DNA from: Archangium lansingense
GTDB taxonomy: Bacteria; Myxococcota; Myxococcia; Myxococcales; Myxococcaceae
Direction of reading: 5' to 3'
Length of the DNA stretch: 64,000 bases
Assembly: GCF_026626635.1 (NCBI RefSeq)
Contig: NZ_JAPNKA010000001.1
Span: 11,888,501 to 11,952,500 of the forward strand
Below are positions 32,824 to 43,114 of the stretch, piece after piece. Both the position numbers and the translations under genes were made by a program. Within the stretch, counting starts at the first letter, position 1. Every line of letters begins with the position of its first letter. The notes under the pieces were generated by a model. That model did not search any database. It was given only the letters and a program-made list of their open reading frames with translations, and was not told the origin of the DNA.

Positions 32824-32834
32824 CTAACGGTCAG
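32824..32834. promoter_or_regulatory. Candidate TetR operator upstream of the DUF4336-tetR operon
   Basis: CTAAC-G-GTCAG is an 11-bp quasi-palindrome (one mismatched pair). It lies about 40 bp upstream of the operon start codon and next to the probable -10 (TAGATT on the minus strand). Position fits autorepression. Confidence 0.35.
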
Positions 32835-32921
32835 AAAAACGCCAGCATTCTTCATGGCCCGCCGCGGAGGGGTGAGTGGAGTGTCCACGAAGTTCTCGGA
32901 CATGGTCGTGTTGCGCATGCC

Positions 32922-33091
32922 CCCTCTCCCTCTGGGAGAGGGCGGGGGGTGAGGGTCTTCACCCGTGCTCCGCGCCCCGGCGCGCATCGCGGAGCATCCG
33001 TGCCCCATTGCGGCCCTCTGCCTTGAGTTCCCTCGCGATGACGCAGTCCAAGGGAACACCCTCACCCTAGCCCTCTCCCAGAGGGAGAGGG
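32922..33091. repeat. Second inverted pair of the dispersed intergenic palindrome
   Basis: A copy at 32922-32955 (CCCTCTCCCTCTGGGAGAGGG plus GGTGAGGG) faces an opposite-strand copy at 33059-33091, with 103 bp between. The second copy supplies the last codons and stop of the small gene at 33062. The arrangement copies that at 1764-1867. Confidence 0.8.
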
Positions 33092-33394
33092 GACATCCAC
33101 GGGCTCTCCGCCCTCGTCCAAGTGGAGTTCCACCACCACTTCACCACCAGGAGCGCTGGGCCTTACTTCGACCCGGAGGTCCTCGAGCACGCTCCCCGTG
33201 GTGCGGCAACGCGCGGGAGGCGGCAACGGGTCCACCACTCCGTACGGGCATGCCGCAAGGGTCGTGGTCGCGGCCCCCGTCGCGATGAGCAGCTTCATGT
33301 GCCGGAGCACCCGCTGACGCACCGAGGTGGAGGACACCACCGGCCCCGGTCCGGGAAGAATCTCGGGCATCAACCGCTTGCGATCGTCCTTCAT
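33062..33394 (-). CDS. Hypothetical small protein ending in an intergenic repeat
   Basis: This is a 110-residue predicted protein of unknown family. A hydrophobic segment (LLIATGAATTTLAAC) is internal and ends in a lipobox-like LAAC, but it lies about 50 residues in, which is atypical for a lipoprotein. An alternative start at the internal ATG (about residue 33) would make it a normal lipoprotein. The C-terminal VPSPSGRGLG is encoded by the REP-like repeat, so the original stop may have been replaced. The ATG overlaps the previous stop and has GGAGG upstream. Confidence 0.5.
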   Translation of the reverse strand: MKDDRKRLMPEILPGPGPVVSSTSVRQRVLRHMKLLIATGAATTTLAACPYGVVDPLPPPARCRTTGSVLEDLRVEVRPSAPGGEVVVELHLDEGGEPVDVPSPSGRGLG

Positions 33395-33741
33395 GGCCGC
33401 ACCTCCGCACGGGCCCGCTGGAGCGGTGTCGCCACCCGGTCACCAATCTCCGTCAATGGCCGGCCCACCGGAACCACTCGGGCGAGCCGTGCCGCCAGAT
33501 TCCTCGCCCGCTCTCGGAGCTCCGACTCCTCTGCGCGCAGCCGCGCCGCGAGCTCCTGGGAGAACGCCTCGTCACCGGAAGGCGCTGCTCCCTGCCGCAC
33601 CCGCGCGATGATGTCGCGCATCGCGCGCACGCTGCCCGTCCCCAACGCACGGCAGAGCGCCTGGCCCTCGCCAGACCACTCGGGCCGCAGCTGCTCCGGG
33701 TGGAAGCGGCGCACCACCTCCACGTCGAAGCGCGTGCTCAT
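33391..33741 (-). CDS. Hypothetical charged helical protein
   Basis: This is a 116-residue cytosolic protein with high Arg/Glu/Ala content (ARLRAEESELRERARNLAARLARV), probably a coiled-coil. It overlaps the next gene by ATGA. No family is recognised and no strong ribosome-binding site is seen, so the gene call depends on coding-like composition and the coupling. Confidence 0.5.
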   Translation of the reverse strand: MSTRFDVEVVRRFHPEQLRPEWSGEGQALCRALGTGSVRAMRDIIARVRQGAAPSGDEAFSQELAARLRAEESELRERARNLAARLARVVPVGRPLTEIGDRVATPLQRARAEVRP

Positions 33742-33932
33742 CGCGGAGTGAAAGGTTCTCTTCGATTTCAGGGCCGACCAGCGCTACCCACGGAGGGCTC
33801 ACGTTTACTCCGCGTCGGAGTGCTGGCGCCGGCCCCACCGCGACCCTCCGAAGCACGAGGATTGAAGCCCGCCTCCCGTCACGGGGTCAACCCGTGGCAC
33901 GGAAAGAAGGTGGCCTCCCCGCTGTTTGACGC

Positions 33933-35605
33933 ATGATGCGCCCCATGTCGCGACCGCCTCCCCTACCGGGCCCTTCTCTGCCCTCCGCCCTCGGAGAGCT
34001 CGCGCGCACCCAGCAGCGGGCCGGACGCTCCGCCACGGTGGGACTGGCACTGCTCGGCGTGGTGGCGCTGGCCAGTCCCTTGCTCGCCTACCGGGAGGAT
34101 CTGAGCAACGCCCGCGAGGAGGTGCTCGGCAACCTCTCCAGCCAGGCCCAGGTGCAGGCCGAGGCGCTGGGCGTGCACCTGGGGCTGCTGGAGGCGGAGC
34201 TGCGCCGTCTGGCGGAGAACCCCCAGCTCATCCCCGAAGATGGCTCCTCCAGCCCGGAGGTCGCCATGCTGGACAGCGCCTTCCACCACTCGCCCCTCTT
34301 CTCCGAGGGCGTGGCCCTGCTCACCCCCACGGGACGCCGCGTGTGGAGCGACCCTACCCAGATGTCGCTGGGGGCTTCTCCCCTCAACACCCGCCCCTGG
34401 TTCCGCAGGGTGCTGGCCGAAGGCGTCTCGGACATTGATCTGCTGGAGGGGACGGACGGACCACTGGTAGTGGCGGTCCCCATCCTCCACGGCGGAATGG
34501 TGACGGGCTTGCTGGTGGGCGAGCTGCGCGCAGGGGCCCGTCCGCTTCCGGGTGTCCACTCGGGGGGCGCGGACATGTCCCTGCTGCTGGATGAGAGCGG
34601 CCAGCTCCTGTTGCCCGTCCCCATGCCGAACTTCGCCTGGACCCCGGAGCGCGCCGCGAGCCTGCGCGCCCTGGCCGAGGCCCCCGGCCCGCTCGTGCTG
34701 GACGGCAAGCGAATGCTGGGCGCGGCGGCCCGGGTCCCCGTCCCCGGCGTCAGCGGCATGGTCCTGGCCGTGCTGGAGGAAGAGGAGCGGGACATCGCCC
34801 GGCTGCAGCGCCGCTTCCTCGGGCAGTTGCTCTTCCACATCGCCTTGCTGGGCAGCACCCTGCTGCTCTTCACCTTCCTGCTGCGGCGCTCGTACCGCTC
34901 GCTGCTGGCCGCCGAGGAGCGGCTGCGACACCAGGAGACGATGGCCGCGCTGGGTGCCGCCAGCCAGCTCATCGCCCACGAGGTGAAGAACGCCCTCAAT
35001 GGCATCCAGGCGGCGCTCTCGCTGCTGAGGCCCGCCGCCACCGCTGGAGAGGTGGCCCTGCCCGCCTTGCGTGCTCAGGTGCAACGGCTGGGGCACCTGG
35101 CTCGCTCGCTGCTGTCCTTTGGCGCTCCGCGGGCCGCCCTGCGCCGAACCTGCGAGCTGCGCCTGCTGGTGGAGGAGGCCCTGCAGTCGGTGCGCCTGCT
35201 GCCGGAGGCCGAGGACGTGCCCGTGCATGTGTCGTTGGAGGAGAACCTCACCGTGCAGGCCGACCCAGCGCTGCTGGTGTCCGCCATCGACAACCTGGTG
35301 CGCAACGCGGTGGAGGCGGGCGCGGTGGCACGCGACACGGGCCTGCGTCCCTCGCCCTGGGTCCGGGTGAGCCTCGCGCGCGAGGACCACGAGGCAGTCC
35401 TACGCGTGGAGGACAACGCGGGCGGAGTGGACCCGCAACTGGAGCCGCGCCTGTGGGAGCCCTTCGCCACCGCACGAGCCAAGGGCGTAGGCCTGGGACT
35501 GCCCATGGCCCGTACCGCTGTGGAGGCTCACGGTGGCAACCTCACCTTCACCCGCCTGCCTGATGGCAGCCGCTTCACCCTGCGCCTGCCCCTGGAGAGC
35601 ACCGA

Positions 35606-35609
<4 letters not shown>
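33933..35609 (+). CDS. Membrane sensor histidine kinase
   Basis: This is a 558-residue kinase with TM1 at about 34-53, a periplasmic sensory region of about 240 residues (Cache-like), and TM2 at about 296-318. The dimerisation helix holds the phosphoacceptor His349 (HEVKNALNGIQ). The catalytic domain has the N-box LVRNAVEAG, G1 VEDNAGGVD and G2 GVGLGLPMA. The start could also be the ATG four codons in. It overlaps the response regulator by ATGA, so the two are a cognate pair. Confidence 0.9.
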
Positions 35610-36949
<1,340 letters not shown>

Positions 36950-36991
36950 TTCAAGAATCTTTCTTTAAAGTTCTTTCATCGCCCCGGCCGC

Positions 36992-37010
36992 ACTTCAAAA
37001 TTCTTGAAGT
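36992..37010. promoter_or_regulatory. Candidate upstream activating palindrome for the sigma-54 promoter
   Basis: ACTTCAA-AATTC-TTGAAGT is a perfect 7-bp inverted repeat. A related half site TTCAAGAAT lies at 36950-36958. The palindrome is centred about 86 bp upstream of the predicted start site, a usual distance for activator binding. Confidence 0.6.
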
Positions 37011-37061
37011 CCTCCGGGGCCTCTCTCGACGTCCTTCAGAGGGAGGCCCGCTCCACATAGG

Positions 37062-37077
37062 TGGCACGCCGTTTGCC
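37062..37077 (+). promoter_or_regulatory. Sigma-54 promoter of the SulP-carbonic anhydrase operon
   Basis: TGGCAC-N5-TTGC (37062-37067 and 37073-37076) matches the -24/-12 consensus exactly in the invariant GG and GC with correct spacing. Transcription should begin near 37088, about 58 bases before the transporter start codon. Confidence 0.8.
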
Positions 37078-37145
37078 CTGTAGGGCTGGAAACGCGCCGT
37101 CCCCCTCCAGGGTGCGGCGCCTACTTCGGTGTGGAGGCTGAGAGA

Positions 37146-38675
37146 ATGAAGTCCAACGAGCAGAAGACCGGGCTCCAGGCAATGCTGGCGAGCGACCTGC
37201 CCGCCTCCCTGGTGGTGTTCCTGGTCGCCCTGCCGCTGTGCATGGGCATCGCCCTGGCCTCGGGCGCCCCCATCATGTCCGGCCTCATCGCCGGTGTGGT
37301 GGGCGGCCTGGTGGTCGGGCTGATTGGAGGTGCGCCGCTGCTGGTGAGTGGCCCGGCAGCGGGTCTGGCGGTGATGGTGTTCGGCTTCATTCAGGAGCTG
37401 GGCTTCGCCGCTACCTGCGCCGCGGTGGCCGCCGCGGGGGTCATCCAGATGGCGCTCGGCGGCCTGAGGGTGGCCCGCGCCGCGCTGGGCATCTCCCCGG
37501 CCGTCATCCACGGCATGCTGGCGGGCATCGGCATCCTCATCGTCCTGGGCCAGCTGCACATCGTCCTGGGCGGCGCTCCGCAGTCCAACGCCTGGGCGAA
37601 CCTGCGCGAGCTGCCAGGGCAGATCGCCGACCTGCACGGCCCCGCCACGATTCTGGGTCTCATCACCATCGGCATCCTGGTGCTGTGGCAGGTGATGCCC
37701 AACAGCCGCCTCAAGAAGGTGCCCGGACCGCTGGTGGCCGTGGTGGGCGCCTCGGTGGCCGCGGCGGTGTGGGGCACGGACGTGAAGCGGGTGGAGCTGG
37801 CCGGCAGCCTCTTCGAGAGCCTCCAGCTTCCCGCGCTGCCCAGCAACTGGGGCGCCTTCGCGGCCGCGGTGTTCTCGCTCGCCCTGGTGGCCAGCGCCGA
37901 GTCGCTGCTGAGCGCGGTGGCCACGGACAAGCTGCACACCGGCGATCGCGCCAACCTGGACAAGGAGCTGTTCGCACAGGGTCTGGCCAACACCCTCTCG
38001 GGTCTGGCGGGCGGCCTGCCCATCACCGGCGTCATCGTGCGCAGCGCCGCCAACATCGCCGCGGGAGCAAAGACGCGCGTGTCCGCTGTCCTGCACGGCG
38101 TGTGGATGCTGCTCTTCGTCTCGCTGCTGGGCTCGTACCTCGGACTGGTGCCCCTCACCGTGCTGGCCGGCCTGCTCGTCCACGTGGGCGCGAAGCTGGT
38201 CAACATGCACCACATCCAGGAGCTGCGCCGGCGCGGCGAGCTGTCCGTGTACGTGGTGACGGTGGTGGGCGTGGTGGGCATCAACCTGCTGGCCGGCATC
38301 GCGCTGGGCTTCGGCGTGGCGGTGGCGCGGCTGCTGTGGCGGCTGGGCCGTGTGCAGGTGCAAGTGAAGAAGGAGGGTGAGGTGCACCAGGTGCGCGTGG
38401 GCGGCGCCCTCACCTTCGTGGGCGTGCCTCAGCTGTCCGCCGCGCTCGCCGCGGTGCCCAATGGCGCGCACGTGGAGCTGGACCTCGCGGTGGAGACGCT
38501 GGACCACTCCGGCTACGAGGCGCTGGAGAGCTGGTGCCAGAACCACCGCAAGACGGGCGGCAAGGTGTGGATGGAGCCGCTCGAGGAGGTGTGGACGCGC
38601 AAGGGCGCTGCCGCCGCCTCCAAGCCCGTTGTTTCCGTTTCCTCTTCTACAACTCTCTCCTCGGAAGGTGCGTGA
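37146..38675 (+). CDS. SulP-family inorganic anion (bicarbonate/sulfate) transporter
   Basis: This is a 509-residue membrane transporter of the SulP/SLC26 family with about 11-12 helices and the repeated N-terminal pattern DLPASLVVFLVALPLCMGIA. The C-terminal cytosolic STAS-like domain (about 410-480) contains LDLAVETLDHSGYEALE. Its one-base stop-start overlap with a carbonic anhydrase strongly suggests bicarbonate transport, as in cyanobacterial BicA and other SulP-anhydrase pairs. It is driven by the sigma-54 promoter. GGAGG precedes the ATG by 9 bases. Confidence 0.9.
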   Translation: MKSNEQKTGLQAMLASDLPASLVVFLVALPLCMGIALASGAPIMSGLIAGVVGGLVVGLIGGAPLLVSGPAAGLAVMVFGFIQELGFAATCAAVAAAGVIQMALGGLRVARAALGISPAVIHGMLAGIGILIVLGQLHIVLGGAPQSNAWANLRELPGQIADLHGPATILGLITIGILVLWQVMPNSRLKKVPGPLVAVVGASVAAAVWGTDVKRVELAGSLFESLQLPALPSNWGAFAAAVFSLALVASAESLLSAVATDKLHTGDRANLDKELFAQGLANTLSGLAGGLPITGVIVRSAANIAAGAKTRVSAVLHGVWMLLFVSLLGSYLGLVPLTVLAGLLVHVGAKLVNMHHIQELRRRGELSVYVVTVVGVVGINLLAGIALGFGVAVARLLWRLGRVQVQVKKEGEVHQVRVGGALTFVGVPQLSAALAAVPNGAHVELDLAVETLDHSGYEALESWCQNHRKTGGKVWMEPLEEVWTRKGAAAASKPVVSVSSSTTLSSEGA

Positions 38676-39373
38676 TGAAGAAGCTCGTTCAGGGTCTCCT
38701 CGATTTCCAGCGCCACGGACTTCCGGCCTACCGCGCCACCTTCGCGCGCCTGGCCCATGGACAGTCCCCCGACTGCTTGTTCATCGCCTGCTCCGACAGC
38801 CGCGTGGTGCCCAACCTCTTCGTGTCCACCGACCCGGGTGACCTCTTCGTCATGCGCAACGTGGGCAACATGGTGCCGCCCTCGGACGCCACGGGCCTGT
38901 CCCTGAGTGACCGCTCCGAGGCGGCGGCCCTGGAGTTCTCCCTGCTGAACCTGCCGGTGAAGGACATCGTGGTGTGCGGCCACTCCGGCTGCGGAGCCAT
39001 GAAGGCGATCCTCTCCGGGTACAACGATCAGAAGACGCCCAACCTCAGCAGCTGGCTGGACGTGGGCCGCCCCGCCCTGGCCGCCTTCGAGCGCGGTGGA
39101 AAGCTCGGCGAGGGGCTGCCCCCGTATGACCGGCTCAGCCAGTACAGCGTGCTGCAGCAGCTCGCGCACCTGCGCACCTATCCCCTGGTGCGCGAGCGCC
39201 TGGCGGCCGGCACGCTGCGGCTGCACGGCTGGTGGTTCGACATCGGCCACGCGCGGGTGCACGCCTACCGCCCGGACCTCGAGCGCTTCGCCCCCATTGA
39301 TGAGCTGGAGGGGGAGCGGATGCTCGCGGAGCTGGAGTCGAGCAGCTCGGAGACGTCCAGCTCGGCCGCATGA
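38675..39373 (+). CDS. Beta-carbonic anhydrase
   Basis: This 232-residue cytosolic enzyme interconverts CO2 and bicarbonate. The zinc ligands and catalytic dyad are Cys39, Asp41 and Arg43 (CSDSR), His103 and Cys106 (HSGCG). The C-terminal Ser/Glu tail is longer than usual. Coupled to the SulP transporter, it would supply or consume bicarbonate at the membrane. A strong terminator follows. Confidence 0.95.
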   Translation: MKKLVQGLLDFQRHGLPAYRATFARLAHGQSPDCLFIACSDSRVVPNLFVSTDPGDLFVMRNVGNMVPPSDATGLSLSDRSEAAALEFSLLNLPVKDIVVCGHSGCGAMKAILSGYNDQKTPNLSSWLDVGRPALAAFERGGKLGEGLPPYDRLSQYSVLQQLAHLRTYPLVRERLAAGTLRLHGWWFDIGHARVHAYRPDLERFAPIDELEGERMLAELESSSSETSSSAA

Positions 39374-39404
39374 GCAGAACTCGCAGCAGGGTGTAGTACA
39401 GCAC

Positions 39405-39450
39405 GAAGCCGGACGCGCCGCCCCTCTCTCGGCCGTCCGGCTTCATCCTT
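39405..39450 (+). terminator. Terminator of the SulP-carbonic anhydrase operon
   Basis: Perfect 11-bp stem GAAGCCGGACG / CGTCCGGCTTC (39405-39415 with 39434-39444), a large loop and the tail ATCCTTTTC. Confidence 0.75.
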
Positions 39451-39494
39451 TTCAAGCTACTTGGAAAATCCGCCGCGCTCCCTAGGATGGCGGC

Positions 39495-40130
39495 ATGGAT
39501 GCGCAGCGGCTCGCGAAAGAGGATTACTTCGAGAACGAGACGTTCACGGACCTGGACCTCCAGGGAGGTGACCTCGGCCAGAAGGAGTTCTACCGGTGCA
39601 CCTTTCAGAGGTGTCAGCTCCAGGAGAGCCGCTGGAAGAACACCAAGCTCGAGGCCTGCGTCTTCAGCGATTGCGACCTCAGCCGCGCCCAGCTCCAGTC
39701 CACCGCGCTGCGGGACGTGCGCTTCGAGGGCTCGAAGCTGATGGGCATTGACTGGACGCCCGTGTCGCCCAACCCCGAGCTGGCGTTCGACAAGTGCGTC
39801 CTGCGCTACACGTCCTTCGTCGGCCTCAGCCTGCGGCGCACCGCCTTCCTGGGCTGCTCGGCCATGGAGGCGAACTTCTTCGACCTGGACCTGACGGAAG
39901 CGGACTTCTCCGGCACGGACCTCACGGGCAGCAACTTCCGGGGCTGCAACCTCACCAAGGCGGACTTCTCCACCTCGGTGGGCGCCTTCCTCGACCCGAC
40001 CAACAACCGCATCAAGGGCACCCACGTCCCCGTCGAGACAGCCGTGCTCCTGGCGCAGTCGCTGGGGATGCGCGTCTCGGGCTTCAATGGCGAGGCGGGC
40101 GAACGCTCCAGCCGCAAGAAGTCCCGATAG
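39495..40130 (+). CDS. Pentapeptide-repeat protein
   Basis: This 211-residue protein is mostly pentapeptide repeats of the A(D/N)Lxx type, for example LDLQGGDLGQ and ADFSGTDLTGSNFRGCNLTKADF in pieces, forming a right-handed square beta-helix. The layout, with a break near residue 100, resembles the Qnr/McbG-type DNA-gyrase-protecting proteins, though other roles exist. It is probably cotranscribed with the YdeI-like gene 20 bp downstream. Confidence 0.85.
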   Translation: MDAQRLAKEDYFENETFTDLDLQGGDLGQKEFYRCTFQRCQLQESRWKNTKLEACVFSDCDLSRAQLQSTALRDVRFEGSKLMGIDWTPVSPNPELAFDKCVLRYTSFVGLSLRRTAFLGCSAMEANFFDLDLTEADFSGTDLTGSNFRGCNLTKADFSTSVGAFLDPTNNRIKGTHVPVETAVLLAQSLGMRVSGFNGEAGERSSRKKSR

Positions 40131-40150
40131 GAAGTCCAACAGGGGACCCG

Positions 40151-40831
40151 ATGAGCCCGACGAAGAAGAAGGCCACGACCCAGAAGGCGAAGACGCCCGC
40201 GAAGAAGGCCGCGACGGCGAAAAAGACTGCCACGGCCAAGACGCCAAAGAAGGAGCCCGCGGGGGAGATTCCGACCATCGCCTTCTCGAAGCCGAGCGAT
40301 TGGGCGGACTGGCTCGCCTCGAATCATGCGTCCTCGCGCGGCCTGTGGCTGAAGCTCGCCAAGAAGGCGTCCGGCGTCGCGTCGGTCACCTACCCGGAGG
40401 CACTCGAGGTCGCGCTCGCGTGGGGATGGATCGACGGCCAGAAAGCCAGCCACGACGACTCGGCGTGGCTCCAGAAGTTCACCCCGCGCGGCCCCAAGAG
40501 CATCTGGTCGAAGATCAACCGCGAGAAGGCCCTGGCGCTCATCGAGGCGGGCAAGATGAAGCCCCCAGGGCTCGAGCAGGTCGAGCGCGCGAAACAGGAC
40601 GGTCGCTGGGAGGCGGCCTACGACTCGCCGAGCCGCGCGGCCGTGCCCGAGGATTTGTCGGCTGCCCTCGCCGCCAACCCCCGTGCGGCCGCCTTCTTCG
40701 CCACACTCAACTCGGCCAACCGCTACGCCGTGCTGTTCCGTATCCACACCGCGAAGAAGGCCGAGACCCGTACCAAGCGCATCACCCAGTTCGTCGAGAT
40801 GCTAGCGCGGCACGAGAAGCTGCACCCCTGA
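40151..40831 (+). CDS. YdeI/OmpD-associated family protein with histone-like N-terminal tail
   Basis: This is a 226-residue protein. Residues 1-38 are almost all Lys, Ala and Thr (KKKATTQKAK, AKKAATAKKTATAK), like a histone H1 tail. Residues 45-226 match the YdeI family (WADWLASNHASSRGLWLKLAKK, ALAWGWIDGQK, FTPRGPKSIWSKIN). Members are reported in bacteriocin or stress tolerance, with little mechanism known. The tail suggests DNA or nucleoid association and is not in standard YdeI. Confidence 0.85.
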   Translation: MSPTKKKATTQKAKTPAKKAATAKKTATAKTPKKEPAGEIPTIAFSKPSDWADWLASNHASSRGLWLKLAKKASGVASVTYPEALEVALAWGWIDGQKASHDDSAWLQKFTPRGPKSIWSKINREKALALIEAGKMKPPGLEQVERAKQDGRWEAAYDSPSRAAVPEDLSAALAANPRAAAFFATLNSANRYAVLFRIHTAKKAETRTKRITQFVEMLARHEKLHP

Positions 40832-40919
40832 ATTCCGGGCCTGGGCGATCTGGTTGACAGGGCACGGTCCGGTCCACATACCAGGGCCGCTTTTCCCTTT
40901 CCCCAACCGGAGCGACCCC

Positions 40920-41426
40920 ATGTCCCTGTCCATGTACCAGGCCTCCATCCCCGTCCTCATCCGCATGATGAGCAACCTGTCGGTGATCCTCGACAAGGCC
41001 GCCGCCTATGCGGAGACGAAGAAGATCCAGCCGTCCGTCCTCGTCAACGCCCGGCTGGCGCCCGACATGCGCCCGCTGTCCTTTCAAATTCAGAGCGTGA
41101 GCGACCTGGCCAAGGGCTGTGGCGCCCGGCTGGCAGGAGTCGAGGTCCCCAGCTTCCCCGACACGGAGACTACCTTCCCCGAGTTGCAGGCGCGCCTCGC
41201 CAAGACCATCACCTTCCTGCAATCGTTGACCCCGGCGCAGATCGACGGCAGCGAGGAGCGCAACATCGTCCTCAAGATGGGCGGCCGGGAGGCCCAGTTC
41301 ACGGGCCAAGCCTACCTAATCACCTTCGTGCTGCCCAACTTCTACTTCCACGTCACCACCGCCTACGCCATCCTCCGCCACAACGGGCTGGAGATCGGCA
41401 AGGCGGACTTCCTCGGAGCACGCTGA
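40920..41426 (+). CDS. DUF1993 family protein (DinB-like fold)
   Basis: This is a 168-residue cytosolic protein with the DUF1993 pattern: MYQASIPVLIRMMSNLSVIL, ARLAPDMRPLSFQIQ and the ending FYFHVTTAYAILRHNGLEIG. The fold is a four-helix bundle related to DinB/mycothiol-dependent enzymes. No specific reaction is known. GGAG precedes the ATG by 8 bases. Confidence 0.9.
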   Translation: MSLSMYQASIPVLIRMMSNLSVILDKAAAYAETKKIQPSVLVNARLAPDMRPLSFQIQSVSDLAKGCGARLAGVEVPSFPDTETTFPELQARLAKTITFLQSLTPAQIDGSEERNIVLKMGGREAQFTGQAYLITFVLPNFYFHVTTAYAILRHNGLEIGKADFLGAR

Positions 41427-41554
41427 GGGACGGGCCCGGCGCGGCCCTCATGGCCGCGCGCATGGCTCATACGCTTCGTACTCGAGGTGGTTCCTCAGGG
41501 CGGAGTGAGGCTGGCCCACGATGGGACCGTCGGCCAGCCAGTCACCCGCGCGAG

Positions 41555-42091
41555 CTACAGCACCGTCACGGAGTCCGAATAGACCGCGTAGGTGTTGATG
41601 GACGCGGCGGAGTAGTAGAAGTACCCGCTCGAATAGGCACTCACGTCGAACCAGCGGTACCAGCCGATGTACTCGTTGTAGACGTTCAGGATGCCCTGGT
41701 TGTGGATCTCCGACACCGAGTTGCCCGCCATCGTGGCCGAGCCATAGGCGCGGTAGCCCATCTCCTGGGTGATGACCTCCATCCAGGCGCCACCGTGATT
41801 GAAGACGGTGGAGCCGCTGGTGGAGACGTCCTCGCAGTCATAGGGCGCATAGGTGGCGTAGAAGTCCGCCGAGCAGACCGCGATGACGTGTATCGACGAC
41901 AGGTTCGGTGCAGGTCCGAGCTGGTGCACCCTCCCCTCCGCACCTTCGGCCACGCGCCCGGCCGCGGCTGCCCGAGCCTCGCGGTTCACGTGCAGCTCCG
42001 ACATCTTGGGCTGCGACACCTCCTCGCCCCCACATGCCATCAGCCCCAGAGCCAGCAAACCCGATCCCGCGAGACGCAGTGCATTCCTCAT
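41555..42091 (-). CDS. Secreted lipoprotein of unknown function
   Basis: This is a 178-residue lipoprotein with the lipobox LGLMAC near residue 20. The C-terminal half is rich in Tyr, Ser and Gly (YSSGYFYYSAASINTYAVY), suggesting a beta-sheet domain. No family is recognised. GAGGGG precedes the ATG. The region between it and the pilin cluster (42092-42434) is a divergent control region of about 340 bp in which I see no gene. Confidence 0.8.
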   Translation of the reverse strand: MRNALRLAGSGLLALGLMACGGEEVSQPKMSELHVNREARAAAAGRVAEGAEGRVHQLGPAPNLSSIHVIAVCSADFYATYAPYDCEDVSTSGSTVFNHGGAWMEVITQEMGYRAYGSATMAGNSVSEIHNQGILNVYNEYIGWYRWFDVSAYSSGYFYYSAASINTYAVYSDSVTVL

Positions 42092-42434
42092 GTTCAAACC
42101 CCTCTTGGATGTGAACCCGTGCACGGCCTTCGAACAGCTGTCGGGCCGTGAACAGGCTCCACGAACATGACCTGGAGATGCAGGTGCTGGGTACCCCGAG
42201 AACAGGGGGGTCGCGCAGGCCACCCCCTGTCCCAAAGTCGGGGGCAGGCGGGGGTGCATTCGTTACATGGAGGGATAATTCTTTCCCAGTAGAAAGGCCA
42301 GCCAGAGGTAACTCCGGCGGTCACGTGAGGTAGCGGGCTTCCCTCTCGTTCCAAGGGCTTGCACAGGTAATCCCTGCCCTGTGGGGTAGGTGGGCCACAC
42401 TTTGCACAAGCAGCCGGGCGGGAGGAGTCTCCGC

Positions 42435-43100
42435 TTGTCCGTCCGATCCCGCTCCGCAGGTTTCACCCTCGTCGAAGCGCTCGTCGTCGCCGCCATCTTC
42501 GCCATCCTGGCGACACTCGCCAGCCTCGCCGTGTTCCACGGCACCGCTCGCGTGCGCGTGAGCAATGCCGCCTTCGAGGTGGGCGCCCTGTACACGGCCG
42601 CACAGATGCGGGCCACCAGCATGGGCGTGCCCCACTACGTCGTCTTCCACGACGACGGCAAGGACTTCGGCGTCTACCTGCTCGAGCGCGCGGACTCCCT
42701 CGGCGCCTTCAACTGGGCCAGCGAGGACGTGCTCACCCCCTCCACCGTGGGCGGCGTCCGCCACGAGCAGCTCCGGCTCTCCAACGAGGGCGGCCTGGGC
42801 TTCCTCGACCTCGCAGCCCCTCGCACGCAGCTCCACACGCTGCCCGCCCCCTTCGCCGCCATCCTCCTCACGCCCTCCGGCGCGAGCCGGCTGCTCGGCG
42901 GGTGCACCTTCTGCACCGAGGGCACCGGCGGCGCTCGGGGCGTCATCCGCTTCTCTCCCGATGGCACCGTCCGCGTGATGACGGGCACAGCGGAGGCCGG
43001 CGGCGTCATCGCCTTCGCTGCCGGCTCGCGCAGCGGCCAGTCCAGCCCGCCCCGCTGGGTCGTCATCGCCGCTCCCGCCGGTGCCATCCGCGTCTACTAG
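42435..43100 (+). CDS. FimU/GspH-type minor pseudopilin
   Basis: This is a 221-residue minor pilin. Translation is best begun at a TTG preceded by GGAGGAG at 7 bases, giving MSVRSRSAG before the type III leader cleavage site, G|FTLVEALVV, with Glu at +5. The long N-terminal hydrophobic helix follows. It is the first gene of a FimU-PilV-PilW-PilX-PilY1 array that primes type IV pilus assembly. An in-frame start upstream (42390) would give an unusually long leader. Confidence 0.87.
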   Translation: MSVRSRSAGFTLVEALVVAAIFAILATLASLAVFHGTARVRVSNAAFEVGALYTAAQMRATSMGVPHYVVFHDDGKDFGVYLLERADSLGAFNWASEDVLTPSTVGGVRHEQLRLSNEGGLGFLDLAAPRTQLHTLPAPFAAILLTPSGASRLLGGCTFCTEGTGGARGVIRFSPDGTVRVMTGTAEAGGVIAFAAGSRSGQSSPPRWVVIAAPAGAIRVY

Positions 43101-43114
43101 GAGGACCCCTCTCC

